This document shows, piece by piece, positions 17,134 to 26,710 of a DNA stretch of 64,000 bases; the first letter of the stretch is position 1; each line of letters starts with the position of its first letter. The position numbers and the translations under genes were made by a program. The stretch comes from Vogesella oryzae (GTDB taxonomy: Bacteria; Pseudomonadota; Gammaproteobacteria; Burkholderiales; Chromobacteriaceae): positions 62,001-126,000 of the forward strand of contig NZ_CADEPL010000002.1 of assembly GCF_902829295.1 (NCBI RefSeq), written 5' to 3'. Below the pieces are notes generated by a model. The model saw nothing but the letters and a program-made list of their open reading frames with translations, did not search any database and had not been told where the DNA came from.

Positions 17134-17802
17134 ATGGCCCATCTGCGTCTGATCCTTCCCTTGCTGCTGCTGGCCGGCTGTACCACGCCGACGGCGGTGC
17201 AGACCCCGACCAGCGCCTACCCGCAGTTGCGTCCGGTGCTGGCGATGCCGGCGGACGGTTCGATCTTCAACCCCAGCTCGTCGCGCATGTTCTTCGAGAC
17301 GCGGCTGGCCGCCCACGTCGGCGACGCCATCACCATCAAGATCGAGGAAGACCTGAGCAGCAGCAGCTCGCAGGCGCTGAACGACAAATCCAGCGGCAGC
17401 AACAAGGTCAACGGCCCGGCGGCGCTGAATACCGTGCCCGGCATGGTGAAGCAGCTGTTCAATGTCGATGTGGATTCGGACTACAACCTGCAGGACAAGC
17501 TGGACCAGTCGCGCAAGAACAGCAGCAAGATCACCGGCAATATGATGGCGTCGGTCATCGACGTGCTGCCCAACGGCTACCTGATGATCGGTGGCGACAA
17601 GATGCTGCTGATCAACGGCAAGCAGTCGTTGCTGCGCCTGACCGGGGTGGTGAATCCGGCCAACCTGCAGGCCGACAACTCCATTTCCTCCAAGCAGGTG
17701 ATCAATGCCCGCCTCGATCAGGTCAACCGCGACATGCCGCTGGATGCCAGCGTGGTGGCGTGGATGCAGTTCCTGTTCGGCGTGGCGCTGATGGTGTACT
17801 GA
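17134..17802 (+). CDS. flgH: Flagellar L-ring protein FlgH (orphan)
   Basis: The 222-residue lipoprotein (lipobox LLLAGC, cysteine 16) matches FlgH, which forms the outer-membrane L-ring bushing around the flagellar rod. Evidence is GSIFNPSSSRMFFETRLAAHVGDAITI near residues 48-74, the Ser-rich loop, GNMMASVIDVLPNGYLMIGGDK near 145-166, and the SSKQVINARLDQVNRD near 200. The length is normal. FlgH normally lies between flgG and flgI, but here it is alone, so it is either a dispersed flagellar gene or a second copy. The stop is 6 bases from the convergent lipoprotein stop. Confidence 0.9.
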   Translation: MAHLRLILPLLLLAGCTTPTAVQTPTSAYPQLRPVLAMPADGSIFNPSSSRMFFETRLAAHVGDAITIKIEEDLSSSSSQALNDKSSGSNKVNGPAALNTVPGMVKQLFNVDVDSDYNLQDKLDQSRKNSSKITGNMMASVIDVLPNGYLMIGGDKMLLINGKQSLLRLTGVVNPANLQADNSISSKQVINARLDQVNRDMPLDASVVAWMQFLFGVALMVY

Positions 17803-17808
17803 GCCGGC

Positions 17809-18327
17809 TCAGGGCGCCACCGCCGGCGGCTGCAGCGCGAACAGCAGCTGGTCGACCAGGAAGATCAGCTTGGCATCGGTACTGGCCCAGCGGTCCATCA
17901 CCCGCGGTTCGTAGGCGACGCTGGCCAGCGTGCGCCCTTCCTTCTGCAACGCCATGGTGGCGTAATTGAGATAGGCGCGGTCCTTCTCCCAGGCCCGGGT
18001 GGCGGCATAGATGAAGGTGACGCAATCCCGTGGCATGGTGCCCGGCTGGTACACCTGGGTAGCCACCCCGCGGCGCGTCATGCCGTCCTGCACCACCCGC
18101 ACAAAGTCCGGCACCGTTACCGCCTCGTTCCACTGGATGCAGATGCGCTTGTACGGTGCCTGCCGCCGGTCGAAACGCTGCCGCTCCTTCTCCACGAACG
18201 CCTGCATCTCGCTGGCGGTAGAGAAGGTGAAGGTGAAGATATCCATCGTCGGATTGGGCAGCGACTGTACGGTGATGCAGCCGGACAGTGTCAGCAGGAG
18301 CGTGGCGACAAGCGGGATACGTTTCAT
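17809..18327 (-). CDS. Sbal_3080-type lipoprotein
   Basis: The 172-residue lipoprotein (MKRIPLVATLLLTLSGC, cysteine 17) resembles the uncharacterised Sbal_3080 lipoprotein family: a conserved ICIQWNEAVTVPDFVRVVQDGM helix region, GVATQVY, the TRAWEKDRAYLNYATMALQKEG segment and AKLIFLVDQLL near the end. No function is known. The ATG at 18327 gives a normal signal peptide; the longer frame from 18366 does not. It converges with flgH and shares no operon. Confidence 0.7.
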   Translation of the reverse strand: MKRIPLVATLLLTLSGCITVQSLPNPTMDIFTFTFSTASEMQAFVEKERQRFDRRQAPYKRICIQWNEAVTVPDFVRVVQDGMTRRGVATQVYQPGTMPRDCVTFIYAATRAWEKDRAYLNYATMALQKEGRTLASVAYEPRVMDRWASTDAKLIFLVDQLLFALQPPAVAP

Positions 18328-18513
18328 GAGCGGAAGGCCGGTTAGCGACCGCATAGACTGCGGCATTCGGCGACCAGTCTAGCCAGCGCATTGTTGCTTC
18401 CGGTTGGCCGCATTGTAGAAACATGCTTACAAACGGCACATATTTGGCCCACTACGGCGCCGCTACCCTGTGGCTTGAATACGGCCAACCCGGTAGCCCG
18501 ATCCCATTACGCC

Positions 18514-19278
18514 ATGCTGCAAGCCATTTACCCGCCCCCGACCCAACTGAGCGACCCCGGCACCATCCGCGTGCTGGTGGTGGACGACGACGACGAAATC
18601 CGCGAGCTGATCTGCCAGTATCTTGGCAACTACGCCATCGGTGCCGTCGGCGTGGCCAATGGCGAAGCGATGCAGGCGGCGCTGGCCGAACAGCGCTTCG
18701 ACGCCATCGTGCTCGACCTGATGCTGCCGGGCGAGAACGGCCTGTCGCTGTGCAAGCGCGTGCGCAGCCATTCCACGGTGCCGATCCTGATGATCAGCGC
18801 CCACGGCGATCCCACCGAGCGCATCATCAGCCTGGAAGTCGGCGCCGACGACTTCCTCACCAAACCGTTCGACATCCGCGAGCTGGTGGCACGCATCCAC
18901 TCGGTGCTGCGCCGCACCCGGCAGCAGCACGAGACGGCAGCCAGCGCGCCGGCCGCGCCGGACCGGCTGTCCTTCGGCGACTGGCAGCTGCACCTGACCC
19001 TGCGCCAGCTGCAGGACCGCGACGGCACCGTGGTGCCACTGTCCAATGCCGAGTTCCGCCTGCTGTCGGCGATGCTGCAACGGCCACGCACGGTGCTGGA
19101 CCGCGACCAGCTGCTGGACCTGACCCGCGGCAGCACGGTGGAAGTGTTCGACCGCAGCATCGACATCCTGATCTCGCGCCTGCGCGGCAAGCTGCGCGAC
19201 GACCCGCGCAGCCCGCGGCTGATCCGCACCGTGCGCGGCGAAGGCTATATGCTGGACGCGCAGATCCGCCCGCTGTAA
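18514..19278 (+). CDS. OmpR-family response regulator (orphan)
   Basis: The 254-residue two-domain regulator has a receiver with acidic pocket VVDDDDE near residues 22-28, phospho-acceptor aspartate in VLDLMLPGE near residue 69, TKPFD lysine near 118, and a C-terminal winged helix (LSNAEFRLLSAMLQRP, RSIDILISRLRGKL, IRTVRGEGYML). It should bind DNA when phosphorylated. No histidine kinase gene adjoins it, which is unusual for this family. An extra 20 residues precede the receiver. A GTTGGCCGCA word lies upstream at about 18403-18412. Confidence 0.92.
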   Translation: MLQAIYPPPTQLSDPGTIRVLVVDDDDEIRELICQYLGNYAIGAVGVANGEAMQAALAEQRFDAIVLDLMLPGENGLSLCKRVRSHSTVPILMISAHGDPTERIISLEVGADDFLTKPFDIRELVARIHSVLRRTRQQHETAASAPAAPDRLSFGDWQLHLTLRQLQDRDGTVVPLSNAEFRLLSAMLQRPRTVLDRDQLLDLTRGSTVEVFDRSIDILISRLRGKLRDDPRSPRLIRTVRGEGYMLDAQIRPL

Positions 19279-19301
19279 GCCTGCGGCCAGGCTGGCACAT
19301 G

Positions 19302-19329
19302 AAAAAAGGCCATCCGCACGCGGATGGCC
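19302..19329 (-). terminator. Intrinsic terminator of the SnoaL-like gene
   Basis: GGCCATCCG (19308-19316) pairs perfectly with CGGATGGCC (19321-19329) around a 4-base loop. The A-run at 19302-19307 gives a U-run on the minus strand, downstream of the gene ending at 19358. Confidence 0.85.
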
Positions 19330-19357
19330 AAGCCCTTTGCCCTCACCACATCAGCAC

Positions 19358-19861
19358 CTACTTGATGTTCCCCAGCTGCTTGTTCAGCGACAGCGCGTCG
19401 TAGAAATCGCCCTGATACACGATCTTGTTGTTCTTCACCCGGATCAGGCTCAGCCCTTCGAAGTTGATCGGCTTGCCGGTGGCCTTGCCTTCGTTGATGG
19501 AGGCATCGATGTTCGGCCCGGTATTGGTGCCGGTGAAGCGCCAGCGGAATACCACCTCGTTCTTGGTCACCACCGGTTTGTCGAGCATCTGCCACTTCAG
19601 GTCCGGAAAGCTGTTCATGAAGAAGCGGATCACGTTGTCGCGCGCCACCACCACGCCATACTGCGACTCGCCCACCGTCACGTCGTAGTACTCCACCTCC
19701 GGGTCCATCGCCATCGCCGCCTGGTTGGCGTCGTGCGCGTTCCAGCCCGCCATGTATTGCTGCACCACCTGCAAAGGTGTCGCCGCCCAGCTGCCGGCAG
19801 ACAACATCAGACCGCCCACTACCGTAGCCAGGGCAACGCGCCGGGTGATTCCTGTGTACAT
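19358..19861 (-). CDS. Exported SnoaL/NTF2-like protein
   Basis: The 167-residue protein has a signal peptide (TRRVALATVVGGLMLSAGSWA, cleavage near residue 26) and a SnoaL-like polyketide-cyclase/ester-cyclase fold: VVQQYMAGWNAHDANQAA, EYYDVTVGESQYGVVVARDNVIRFF, FPDLKWQMLD and FRWRFTGTNTG. Its role is unknown. A good AGGGAGA ribosome site precedes the ATG at 19861. It lies on the same strand after patD, but a 26-base inverted repeat (19884-19909) separates the two, so it may be transcribed on its own. Confidence 0.8.
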   Translation of the reverse strand: MYTGITRRVALATVVGGLMLSAGSWAATPLQVVQQYMAGWNAHDANQAAMAMDPEVEYYDVTVGESQYGVVVARDNVIRFFMNSFPDLKWQMLDKPVVTKNEVVFRWRFTGTNTGPNIDASINEGKATGKPINFEGLSLIRVKNNKIVYQGDFYDALSLNKQLGNIK

Positions 19862-19883
19862 GTGTCTCTCCCTATGTGAACGA

Positions 19884-19909
19884 GGTTGGCCGCAGCCCTG
19901 CGGCCAACC
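19884..19909. repeat. Inverted pair of the GTTGGCCGC repeat after patD
   Basis: GGTTGGCCGCA (19884-19894) and its reverse complement (19899-19909) make an 11-bp perfect stem with a 4-base loop, just past the patD stop. It is a plausible end of the ydcSTUV-patD transcript, although no T-run follows. Confidence 0.75.
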
Positions 19910-19917
19910 GGATGGCC

Positions 19918-21354
19918 TTACTGCTTGATCATCACGTGACGTACACAGCTGTAATCTTCCAGCGCGTACATCGACATGTCCTTGCCGTAGCCGGAGCGCT
20001 TCATGCCGCCGTGCGGCATCTCGTTCACCAGCATGAAGTGGGTATTCACCCAGGTGCAGCCGTACTGCAGCTCGGCCGACACCTTCATCGCGCGGCCAAC
20101 ATCGCTGGTCCATACCGAGCTGGCGAGGCCGTAATCGGAATCGTTGGCCCAGCCGATCACCTGTTCGGTGTCGTCGAACGGGGTGATGGACACCACCGGG
20201 CCGAACACCTCGCGACGCACGATCTCGTCGTCCTGGCGCGCGCCGGCGATCACCGTCGGCTGGTAGAAGAAGCCGGCGCCGCTGCCGATGGCGCCACCGG
20301 TCACCACTTCGATGTGCGGCTGCTGCTCGGCGCGCTCGACGAAGCTGGCGACGCGGCTGCGCTGGCGTTCGGAAATCAGCGGCCCCATCTCCACACCTTC
20401 CAGGTGCTGATGACCGTACTTGATGGTGGACACCGCGCCGGCCAGATCGGCGACGAAGCGCTCGTAGACGCCTTTCTGCACATAGATGCGGCAGGCGGCG
20501 GTGCAATCCTGACCGGCGTTGTAGTAGCCGAAGGTACGGATGCCTTCCACCGCGGCAGCGATGTCGGCGTCGTCGAACACGATCACCGGCGCCTTGCCGC
20601 CCAGTTCCAGGTGGGTGCGCTTGAGTGAGCGCGAGGCGGTTTCCAGCACGCGCTGGCCGGTGGACACGTCACCGGTGATGGAGATCATGCGCACTTCCGG
20701 CTGCGAGATCAGCGGGCTGCCGACGGTTTCGCCACGGCCCAGCACCAGGTTGAATACGCCCGGCGGCAGGATGGCGGCGGCCAGTTCGGCCAGCTTCAGG
20801 GTGGACAGCGGCGTCTGCTCCGACGGCTTGAGCACCACGGTATTGCCGGCGGCCAGGGCCGGCGCCATCTTCCACGCCGCCATCATCAGCGGGTAGTTCC
20901 ACGGCGCGATGGAGGCCACCACGCCCAGCGGGTCGCGGCGGATCAGGCTGGTATGGCCGGGCAGGTATTCACCGGCCAGCGCACCGGTCTGGGCGCGCAC
21001 CGCGCCGGCAAAGAAGCGGAACACGTCCACCACCGCCGGAATCTCGTCCGCCAGCGCCAGGTGATACGGCTTGCCGCAGTTCAGCGACTCCAGCCGCACG
21101 AACTCCGGGCCGCGCGCCTCGATGGCCTCGGCCAGCGCCAGCAGCTTCTCGCTGCGCTCGCGCGGGGTGGTGCGTGCCCAGCCGGCAAAGGCGCGCTGCG
21201 CCGCCGCCACTGCGGCCTGCACCTGTTCGCCGCTGGCTTCGGCGATTTCCGCAATCAGTTCGCCAGTGGCCGGGTTGACGATACGCTCCGGCTCGCCTTG
21301 GCCGTCGACAAATTCGCCGCCAATCAGCATGCGGGTTTGCAGGGTCTTTTCCAT
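19918..21354 (-). CDS. patD: Gamma-aminobutyraldehyde dehydrogenase
   Basis: The 478-residue NAD-dependent aldehyde dehydrogenase oxidises 4-aminobutanal to GABA in putrescine breakdown. The general-base glutamate is in LELGGKAP near residue 251 and the catalytic cysteine in GQDCTAAC near 284, with APWNYPL and GGMKRSGYG also conserved. The length and position match E. coli PatD (YdcW), the last gene of the ydcSTUV-patD cluster. The ATG at 21354 follows GAGGTGTAT. The gene begins 11 bases after the permease stop, so it is clearly in the transport operon. Confidence 0.93.
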   Translation of the reverse strand: MEKTLQTRMLIGGEFVDGQGEPERIVNPATGELIAEIAEASGEQVQAAVAAAQRAFAGWARTTPRERSEKLLALAEAIEARGPEFVRLESLNCGKPYHLALADEIPAVVDVFRFFAGAVRAQTGALAGEYLPGHTSLIRRDPLGVVASIAPWNYPLMMAAWKMAPALAAGNTVVLKPSEQTPLSTLKLAELAAAILPPGVFNLVLGRGETVGSPLISQPEVRMISITGDVSTGQRVLETASRSLKRTHLELGGKAPVIVFDDADIAAAVEGIRTFGYYNAGQDCTAACRIYVQKGVYERFVADLAGAVSTIKYGHQHLEGVEMGPLISERQRSRVASFVERAEQQPHIEVVTGGAIGSGAGFFYQPTVIAGARQDDEIVRREVFGPVVSITPFDDTEQVIGWANDSDYGLASSVWTSDVGRAMKVSAELQYGCTWVNTHFMLVNEMPHGGMKRSGYGKDMSMYALEDYSCVRHVMIKQ

Positions 21355-21365
21355 ATACACCTCGG

Positions 21366-22178
21366 TCATTTACCGCTGCCGGCAGTGTCTTCCGTGCCGC
21401 GGGTCAGGTAGTACGCCGCCAGAATCGGCAGCGCGGTGATAAGCATCACGGTCATGGCCACCACATTGGTGATCGGCACATCGCGTGGGCGGGTCAGCTG
21501 GTTCAGCATCCAGATCGGCAGCGTCACTTCGTTGCCGGCGGTAAAGGTGGTGACGATGATCTCGTCGAAGCTCAGCGCGAAGGCCAGCATGCCGCCGGCC
21601 AGCAGCGCGGTAGCGATCTGCGGCAGCACCACGTAGCGGAAGGTCTGGAACATGTCGGCGCCCAGGTCCTGCGACGCCTCCACCAGGCTGTAGCTCAGGC
21701 GGCGGAAACGGGCGACCACGTTGTTGTAGATCACCACCACGCAGAAGGTGGCGTGGCCGACGGCGATGGTCCAGAAGCCGGACGGGATGTCCGCCAGCCG
21801 GAACGCCGACAGCAGCGCGATGCCGGTAATGATGCCGGGCAGGGCGATCGGCAGGATCAGCATCATGGTGATGGCGTCCTTGCCGAAGAACTCGCGGCGG
21901 TACAGCGCGGCGGCGGCCAAGGTGCCCAGCACCAGCGCCAGCACCGTGGCCAGCAAGGCCAGCTGCAGCGACAATCCGATGGCCTGCATCACGTCGTTGC
22001 GGGCAAACGCCGCCGGAAACCACGCCAGGGTGAAGCCTTTGGGCGGAAAGCTGTAACCGGCGCTTTCGGCGTTGAAGGCATAGATGATGATCACGGCGAT
22101 CGGCAGGAACAGGAAGCCGATGCCACCGTAGGCCAGCAGGCGCAACCACAGCGGGGCGCGGTCTTGATCAGAGTGCAT
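21366..22178 (-). CDS. ydcV: Polyamine-type ABC transporter permease (YdcV-like)
   Basis: The 270-residue inner-membrane permease belongs to the PotC/YdcV group. It has six predicted helices and the EAA loop [23 protein letters not shown] near residues 170-192, which contacts the ATPase. It pairs with the YdcU-like permease to form the channel. The gene overlaps ydcU by 11 bases. It has the same order as the E. coli ydcSTUV-patD locus, so the likely substrate is putrescine or a related polyamine. This is inferred from the patD partner. Confidence 0.92.
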   Translation of the reverse strand: MHSDQDRAPLWLRLLAYGGIGFLFLPIAVIIIYAFNAESAGYSFPPKGFTLAWFPAAFARNDVMQAIGLSLQLALLATVLALVLGTLAAAALYRREFFGKDAITMMLILPIALPGIITGIALLSAFRLADIPSGFWTIAVGHATFCVVVIYNNVVARFRRLSYSLVEASQDLGADMFQTFRYVVLPQIATALLAGGMLAFALSFDEIIVTTFTAGNEVTLPIWMLNQLTRPRDVPITNVVAMTVMLITALPILAAYYLTRGTEDTAGSGK

Positions 22179-23121
22179 CGAACGCTCCCAGTTTGCGTGC
22201 GCCGGTCAGGTACAGCGCGATGATCACCACCGGCACCACGGTGAAGGCGGCGGCCAGCGGCATGTTGCCGATCGAGCCCTGCATGGTGTAGACCATGGAG
22301 CCGATGAACAGGCCGGACGGGCCGATGATCTGCGGGATGATGTAATCGCCCAGCGTCAGCGAGAAGGTGAAGATGGAACCGGCCACCACCCCCGGGAACG
22401 CCAGCGGCAGGATCACGTGGCGGAAAGTCTGCGCACCGTTGGCGCCCAGGTCGCTGCTGGCTTGCAGCAGGTTGGCAGGCACCCGCTCCAGCGCCGCCTG
22501 CACCGGCAGGATCATGAACGGCAACCAGATGTAGGTGAACACGGCGAAGCGGCCCAGGTGCGAGGTGGTCAGCGAGTTGCCACCCAGCAGCGGCAGCGTC
22601 ATCAGCCAGTCCATCACGCCACCCAGTCCCAGATGCTGGTAGGCCCAGTACACCATGCCGTCCTTGGCCAGCAGCACGGTCCAGGCATACACCTTGACGA
22701 TGTAGCTGGCCCACATCGGCAGCATCACCGCCACGTAGAAGAAGCCCTTCTTCCAGCCACGGGCGTAGCGCACCATGTAATAGGCCAGCGGGAAGGCCAG
22801 CACCGCCGACGCCAGCGACACCGCCGACGCCATCAGCAGGGTGCGCAGCACCACGTCGAAGTTGGCCGGCTGCAGCAATTGCCGGTAGTTGGCCAGTGTC
22901 AGCTCGCGGCTGACTTCCATGGTGAAGTCGTCGAAGGTAAAGAAACTCTGTGCCAGCAGCGTCGCCAGCGAGCCGATATACACCACCAGGAACCACAGCA
23001 GCGGCAGGCCCAGCAGCAGACCCAGCTGCAGGCCGGGGCGGCGGTACAGCGCCACGCCCAGCCGTTGCCACAGGCCGAGGGCCGGGGCGGCGGGGGTGAC
23101 GGGCAGGGAGGCAGTCATCAT
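22168..23121 (-). CDS. ydcU: Polyamine-type ABC transporter permease (YdcU-like)
   Basis: The 317-residue inner-membrane permease belongs to the PotB/YdcU group, with six or seven hydrophobic helices and the EAA loop [23 protein letters not shown] near residues 217-239. It forms the heterodimeric channel with YdcV. It starts 10 bases after the ATPase stop, following a GGGGGA ribosome site. Two tandem ATG codons occur; the first is used here. Confidence 0.92.
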   Translation of the reverse strand: MMTASLPVTPAAPALGLWQRLGVALYRRPGLQLGLLLGLPLLWFLVVYIGSLATLLAQSFFTFDDFTMEVSRELTLANYRQLLQPANFDVVLRTLLMASAVSLASAVLAFPLAYYMVRYARGWKKGFFYVAVMLPMWASYIVKVYAWTVLLAKDGMVYWAYQHLGLGGVMDWLMTLPLLGGNSLTTSHLGRFAVFTYIWLPFMILPVQAALERVPANLLQASSDLGANGAQTFRHVILPLAFPGVVAGSIFTFSLTLGDYIIPQIIGPSGLFIGSMVYTMQGSIGNMPLAAAFTVVPVVIIALYLTGARKLGAFDAL

Positions 23122-23131
23122 GGCATCCCCC

Positions 23132-24145
23132 TTAACCGGCCAGCGGCAGCATGGCCTGACGCTGCCAGGCCAGGGTGATGGCGCTGCCGATCACCGCCGG
23201 CGCCGCCTGCGTGTCGTGCTCGTTGGGCAGCACCATGCTCACCACCTTCTCGCCGAGCACTTCCACCTCGTAGCGGCTGACCGCGCCGAGGTACTGGATG
23301 TCCAGCAGCTTGCCCGGCACCCGCACCACGTCGCCGTCCAGCTGGCCGGCGGGACGGATGCGTTCCGGGCGCACCGCGAACGGCTGCTCCAGCCCGGCCA
23401 ACGTGGCCGCCAGCGGGCCGTCGAACACGTTGGCCGCCCCGACAAAATCGGCGACAAAGGCGGTAGCCGGCTGGTTGTACAGCACCTGCGGCGCGGCGAC
23501 CTGCTCGATGCGGCCCTTGTTGAACACCGCCACGCGGTCGGACATCGACATCGCCTCGCCCTGATCGTGGGTCACGAACACGAAGGTGATGCCCAGCTGG
23601 CGCTGCAGCGATTTCAGTTCGGTCTGCATCTGCTCGCGCAGCTTGAGATCCAGCGCGCCCAGCGGCTCGTCCAGCAGCAACACGCGCGGCTGCAGGGTCA
23701 GCGCCCGTGCCAGTGCCACACGCTGACGCTGGCCGCCGGACAACGCCGACGGGCGGCGGCTGCCGTACTGGCCCAGTTTGACCAGCTCCAGCATTTCTTC
23801 GGCGCGGCGATGGCGCTCGCTCTTGGGCACGCCCTTGAGCATCAGGCCGTAGGCGACGTTGTCCAGCACGTTCATGTGCGGAAACAGCGCATAGTCCTGG
23901 AACACGGTATTCACCGCCCGCAGATTGGGCGGCAGGCCGGCGGCTTCCTGGCCGAAGATACGGATCGAGCCGCTGGTGGGCTGCTCGAAACCGGCGATCA
24001 GCCGCAGGCTGGTGGTCTTGCCGGAGCCGGACGGCCCCAGCATGGAGAAGAATTCGCCCTCGGCAATCTCGAGGCTGATGTCGTCAACCGCACGCACGCT
24101 GTCGTAGTGGCGGCTGACCTGATGGAACTGGACGGCAATAGACAT
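23132..24145 (-). CDS. ydcT: Polyamine-type ABC transporter ATPase (YdcT-like)
   Basis: The 337-residue ATPase of the PotA group has Walker A GPSGSGKTT near residues 38-46, signature LSGGQRQRVALARAL near 135-149, Walker B VLLLDEPLGALD near 156-167, the H-loop in FVTHD and a C-terminal TOBE regulatory domain. It drives uptake through YdcUV. The gene lies 175 bases after ydcS on the same strand, and the gap holds an inverted repeat (24277-24307) that may reduce expression of the downstream genes relative to ydcS. Confidence 0.94.
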   Translation of the reverse strand: MSIAVQFHQVSRHYDSVRAVDDISLEIAEGEFFSMLGPSGSGKTTSLRLIAGFEQPTSGSIRIFGQEAAGLPPNLRAVNTVFQDYALFPHMNVLDNVAYGLMLKGVPKSERHRRAEEMLELVKLGQYGSRRPSALSGGQRQRVALARALTLQPRVLLLDEPLGALDLKLREQMQTELKSLQRQLGITFVFVTHDQGEAMSMSDRVAVFNKGRIEQVAAPQVLYNQPATAFVADFVGAANVFDGPLAATLAGLEQPFAVRPERIRPAGQLDGDVVRVPGKLLDIQYLGAVSRYEVEVLGEKVVSMVLPNEHDTQAAPAVIGSAITLAWQRQAMLPLAG

Positions 24146-24276
24146 GATTCACTCCAATGCGCGGCAACAGCGCGCAAGGCTGGCGGCCCGGCGGGCACGC
24201 CGTACTGCGGGTGAGCAGCCGCCACACCCCGCCCCTCAGCGGGACATGGCGGTGCTCGTTTGAAACGCGGTAACAA

Positions 24277-24307
24277 GTTGGCCGCAAGCGCCATGCCGGC
24301 GGCCAAC
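24277..24307. repeat. Inverted repeat-word pair in the ydcS-ydcT gap
   Basis: GTTGGCCGC (24277-24285) pairs with GCGGCCAAC (24299-24307) through 9 bp, with about 13 bases between. It sits between the binding-protein gene and the ATPase gene, the place where ABC operons often carry a partial terminator or mRNA-stabilising hairpin. Confidence 0.6.
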
Positions 24308-24320
24308 CCTGATGGCCGGC

Positions 24321-25478
24321 TTAGCGCCCGCCCATGATGGCGATGTAGTCGCTGGTCCAGCGGCTGTACGGTACGCAAGTGCCCTGGGTCTTGCAGGTAG
24401 CGATCGGCGTTTTCCAGAAGCGGATCTGCGCGAAGCGGTCAAAGCCGTTGCTCTTGCAGAAGTCGCTGCCGCCCGGTGCCTTGGTCTTGCAGGCATCGGC
24501 CACCACCGGGTTGGAACCGAACCACTCGGCCAGCGAGGACTGCAGGTTCTTGTTCAGCGACCATTCCATCCACTTGTAGGCACACACCGGGTGCTGCGCC
24601 TTGGCGTGCAGCATGGTGGTATCGGCCCAGCCGGTGGCGCCTTCTTTCGGAATCACGCCGGCTACCGGGAAGTTTTCGCCCTGCAGGGTATTGATGGTGT
24701 AGCCCCAGGCACTGGATGCGGCGACGCCTTCTTTCTTGAAGTCGTTCATCTGCACGGTGACGTCATGCCAGTAGCGGTGGGCAAGCTGTTTCTGCTGGCG
24801 CAGCAGCTGCAGCACGGCCTGGTACTGGGTTTCGTTCAGCTCGTACGGGTCCTTGATGCCCAGCGCCGGATTCTTGCTCATCAGGTACAGCGCGGCATCG
24901 GCGATGTAGATGGCGCCATCGTAGGCCTGCACCTTGCCCTTGTTAGATTGGCCGTTGGCCAGCTTGCCCGGCTCGAACACCGCGGCCCAGCTGGTCGGCG
25001 CAGTCGGATACAGCTTGGTGTTGTACATCAGGAAGTTGGCGCCCCACTGGTACGGCGTGCCATACACCTTGCCGCCGACTGTGTACCAGTTGCCGTTTTT
25101 CACCCGCGGGTCCAGCGTGTTCCAGCTGGGAATCAGGTTCGGGTTGATCTCCTGCACCTTCTTGCCATAGATCAGGCGCAGCGAGGCGTCGCCGGAGGCG
25201 GTAACCAGGTCGTAATTGGGGGAGTTCATCAGCGACACCATCTCGTCCGAGGTGGCGGCGGTTTTGACACTGACCTGGCAGCCGGTGTTCTTTTCGAACT
25301 GGGTCACCCAGTCGTAATTCTTGTCGGTCTCGCCGCGCTCGATATAGCCGGGCCACGCGATGATGTTGAGTTTGCCTTCCGGCGTGCCAAGCGTGGTGGG
25401 CGTTGCGGCCAACAGCGGGGTGGCGACCATGCTGCTACAGACGGCGGCGCAAGCCAGGACATGCAGGCGATGCTTCAT
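24321..25478 (-). CDS. ydcS: Periplasmic polyamine-type solute-binding protein (YdcS-like)
   Basis: The 385-residue secreted protein has a Sec signal peptide (cleavage near residue 25, LLAA) and the YdcS/PotD-type fold: KLNIIAWPGYIERGETDKNYDWV, VKTAATSDEMVSLM, YDLVTASGDASLRLIYGKKVQEI and TPYQWGANFLMYNT. It captures the substrate for YdcTUV. E. coli YdcS has also been reported to have polyhydroxybutyrate-synthase activity; that is family knowledge, not seen here. The ATG at 25478 has an ideally spaced AAGGAG; the GTG three bases upstream is too close. Confidence 0.92.
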   Translation of the reverse strand: MKHRLHVLACAAVCSSMVATPLLAATPTTLGTPEGKLNIIAWPGYIERGETDKNYDWVTQFEKNTGCQVSVKTAATSDEMVSLMNSPNYDLVTASGDASLRLIYGKKVQEINPNLIPSWNTLDPRVKNGNWYTVGGKVYGTPYQWGANFLMYNTKLYPTAPTSWAAVFEPGKLANGQSNKGKVQAYDGAIYIADAALYLMSKNPALGIKDPYELNETQYQAVLQLLRQQKQLAHRYWHDVTVQMNDFKKEGVAASSAWGYTINTLQGENFPVAGVIPKEGATGWADTTMLHAKAQHPVCAYKWMEWSLNKNLQSSLAEWFGSNPVVADACKTKAPGGSDFCKSNGFDRFAQIRFWKTPIATCKTQGTCVPYSRWTSDYIAIMGGR

Positions 25479-25757
25479 CACAGTTCTCCTTTGCAGATCG
25501 GCGCATTGATTGCGTCTTTAGTGGTGTGCTGCATTCTAGGAACCGCGTTTCGGCACCACCAAGGCAACTTGCCCAATACGACCTATCGGAAAAACCGGAT
25601 GCTATGCCGGAGTGTTGGCATTTTTCGCTACGTGCCCGCAAGCCATGGCAAGGAATGGCAGTAATGGCGATGAATCGCTGCCGGACCACGCCAAGCAATC
25701 TTTATTACCGATTGCTTGCGGTGACATATCTGTTTTCTGGATAGAAAATTGATCAAA

Positions 25758-26663
25758 TCAATTGTGACTGCGGGTGTACTCGCGCGCCACGGTCAGGAAG
25801 TTCTGTGCCGTTTCCGCCACTTTGGCGCCACGCCGCCACGCCAGCCCCACCTGTAGCGAGGGCGTTTTTTCCATCAGCTGGCGCACTTCCAGCCGGTCGC
25901 CATCCAGCGACCACGGCCGGTATAGCAGATCCGGCATCACCGCCAGCCCGGCACCGGTAGCCACCAGGCTACGCAGACCCTCTACCGAACTGGTACGCAC
26001 CGCCACCGTTGGCCGCAAGCCCTGGCTGCGCCACAGCGCGGTGGCCACGTCTTCCAGCTCGTCCAGCTTCAGGGTGACCAGCGGCTGCTGCGCCATCTCG
26101 CCTACTGCCACCGTGCCCAGCTCCAGTAGCGGATGGTTCACCGGCAGCCACAGCCGGTAGGCGGATTCCAGCAGCGTTTCCGCCTCCAGCGCCTGGCGGT
26201 TTTCCAGATTGGAAACGATCAGCACCCCCACATCCAGCTCGCCGTTGACCAGCAGATGCTCGATGTATTCGCGCTGGTCTTCCACCACCCGCACGTCCAC
26301 CAGCGGAAAGGTATTGCGGAAGCGGTCCAGCAAGTAAGGCAGGAAGTAGCCGCACACCAGACTGGTGACGCCGATATTGAGCTGGCCGGTGACGGTATCC
26401 GGCCGCGCGCGCATCGCCTCGCGGGCATTGCGCACCGAGGCCAGGATCTGGTGCGCATGGCGCAGGAACTGGTAACCGGCGTGGGTCAGGATCATGCCGC
26501 GCGCGTGGCGCTGGAACAGCGTGGCGCCCAGGTCGGCCTCCAGCGAGCGGATCGCCTCGGTCACCACCGATTGCGACACGTTCAGATCCTGCACCGCGCC
26601 GGTAATCGACTCGGCCTCGGCCACCGCCACGAAATAGCGCACGTTCTTCAGCGTGATTGCCAC
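25758..26663 (-). CDS. LysR-family transcriptional regulator, likely regulator of the ydc cluster
   Basis: The 301-residue LysR protein has its DNA-binding domain at residues 1-60 (VRYFVAVAEAESITGAVQDLNVSQSVVTEAIRSLE) and a co-inducer domain to the end. It is on the same strand and just upstream of ydcS, about 280 bases away. This suggests that it could activate the polyamine operon, though LysR genes usually diverge from their targets. The E. coli cluster has a MocR-type neighbour (YdcR) instead. A GTTGGCCGCA word lies at 26008-26017 in the coding sequence. Confidence 0.9.
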   Translation of the reverse strand: MAITLKNVRYFVAVAEAESITGAVQDLNVSQSVVTEAIRSLEADLGATLFQRHARGMILTHAGYQFLRHAHQILASVRNAREAMRARPDTVTGQLNIGVTSLVCGYFLPYLLDRFRNTFPLVDVRVVEDQREYIEHLLVNGELDVGVLIVSNLENRQALEAETLLESAYRLWLPVNHPLLELGTVAVGEMAQQPLVTLKLDELEDVATALWRSQGLRPTVAVRTSSVEGLRSLVATGAGLAVMPDLLYRPWSLDGDRLEVRQLMEKTPSLQVGLAWRRGAKVAETAQNFLTVAREYTRSHN

Positions 26664-26710
26664 GTTTTCCCCCTGTAGATGTGACGGTGTCGCCCGCCTT
26701 GGGCTGCACT

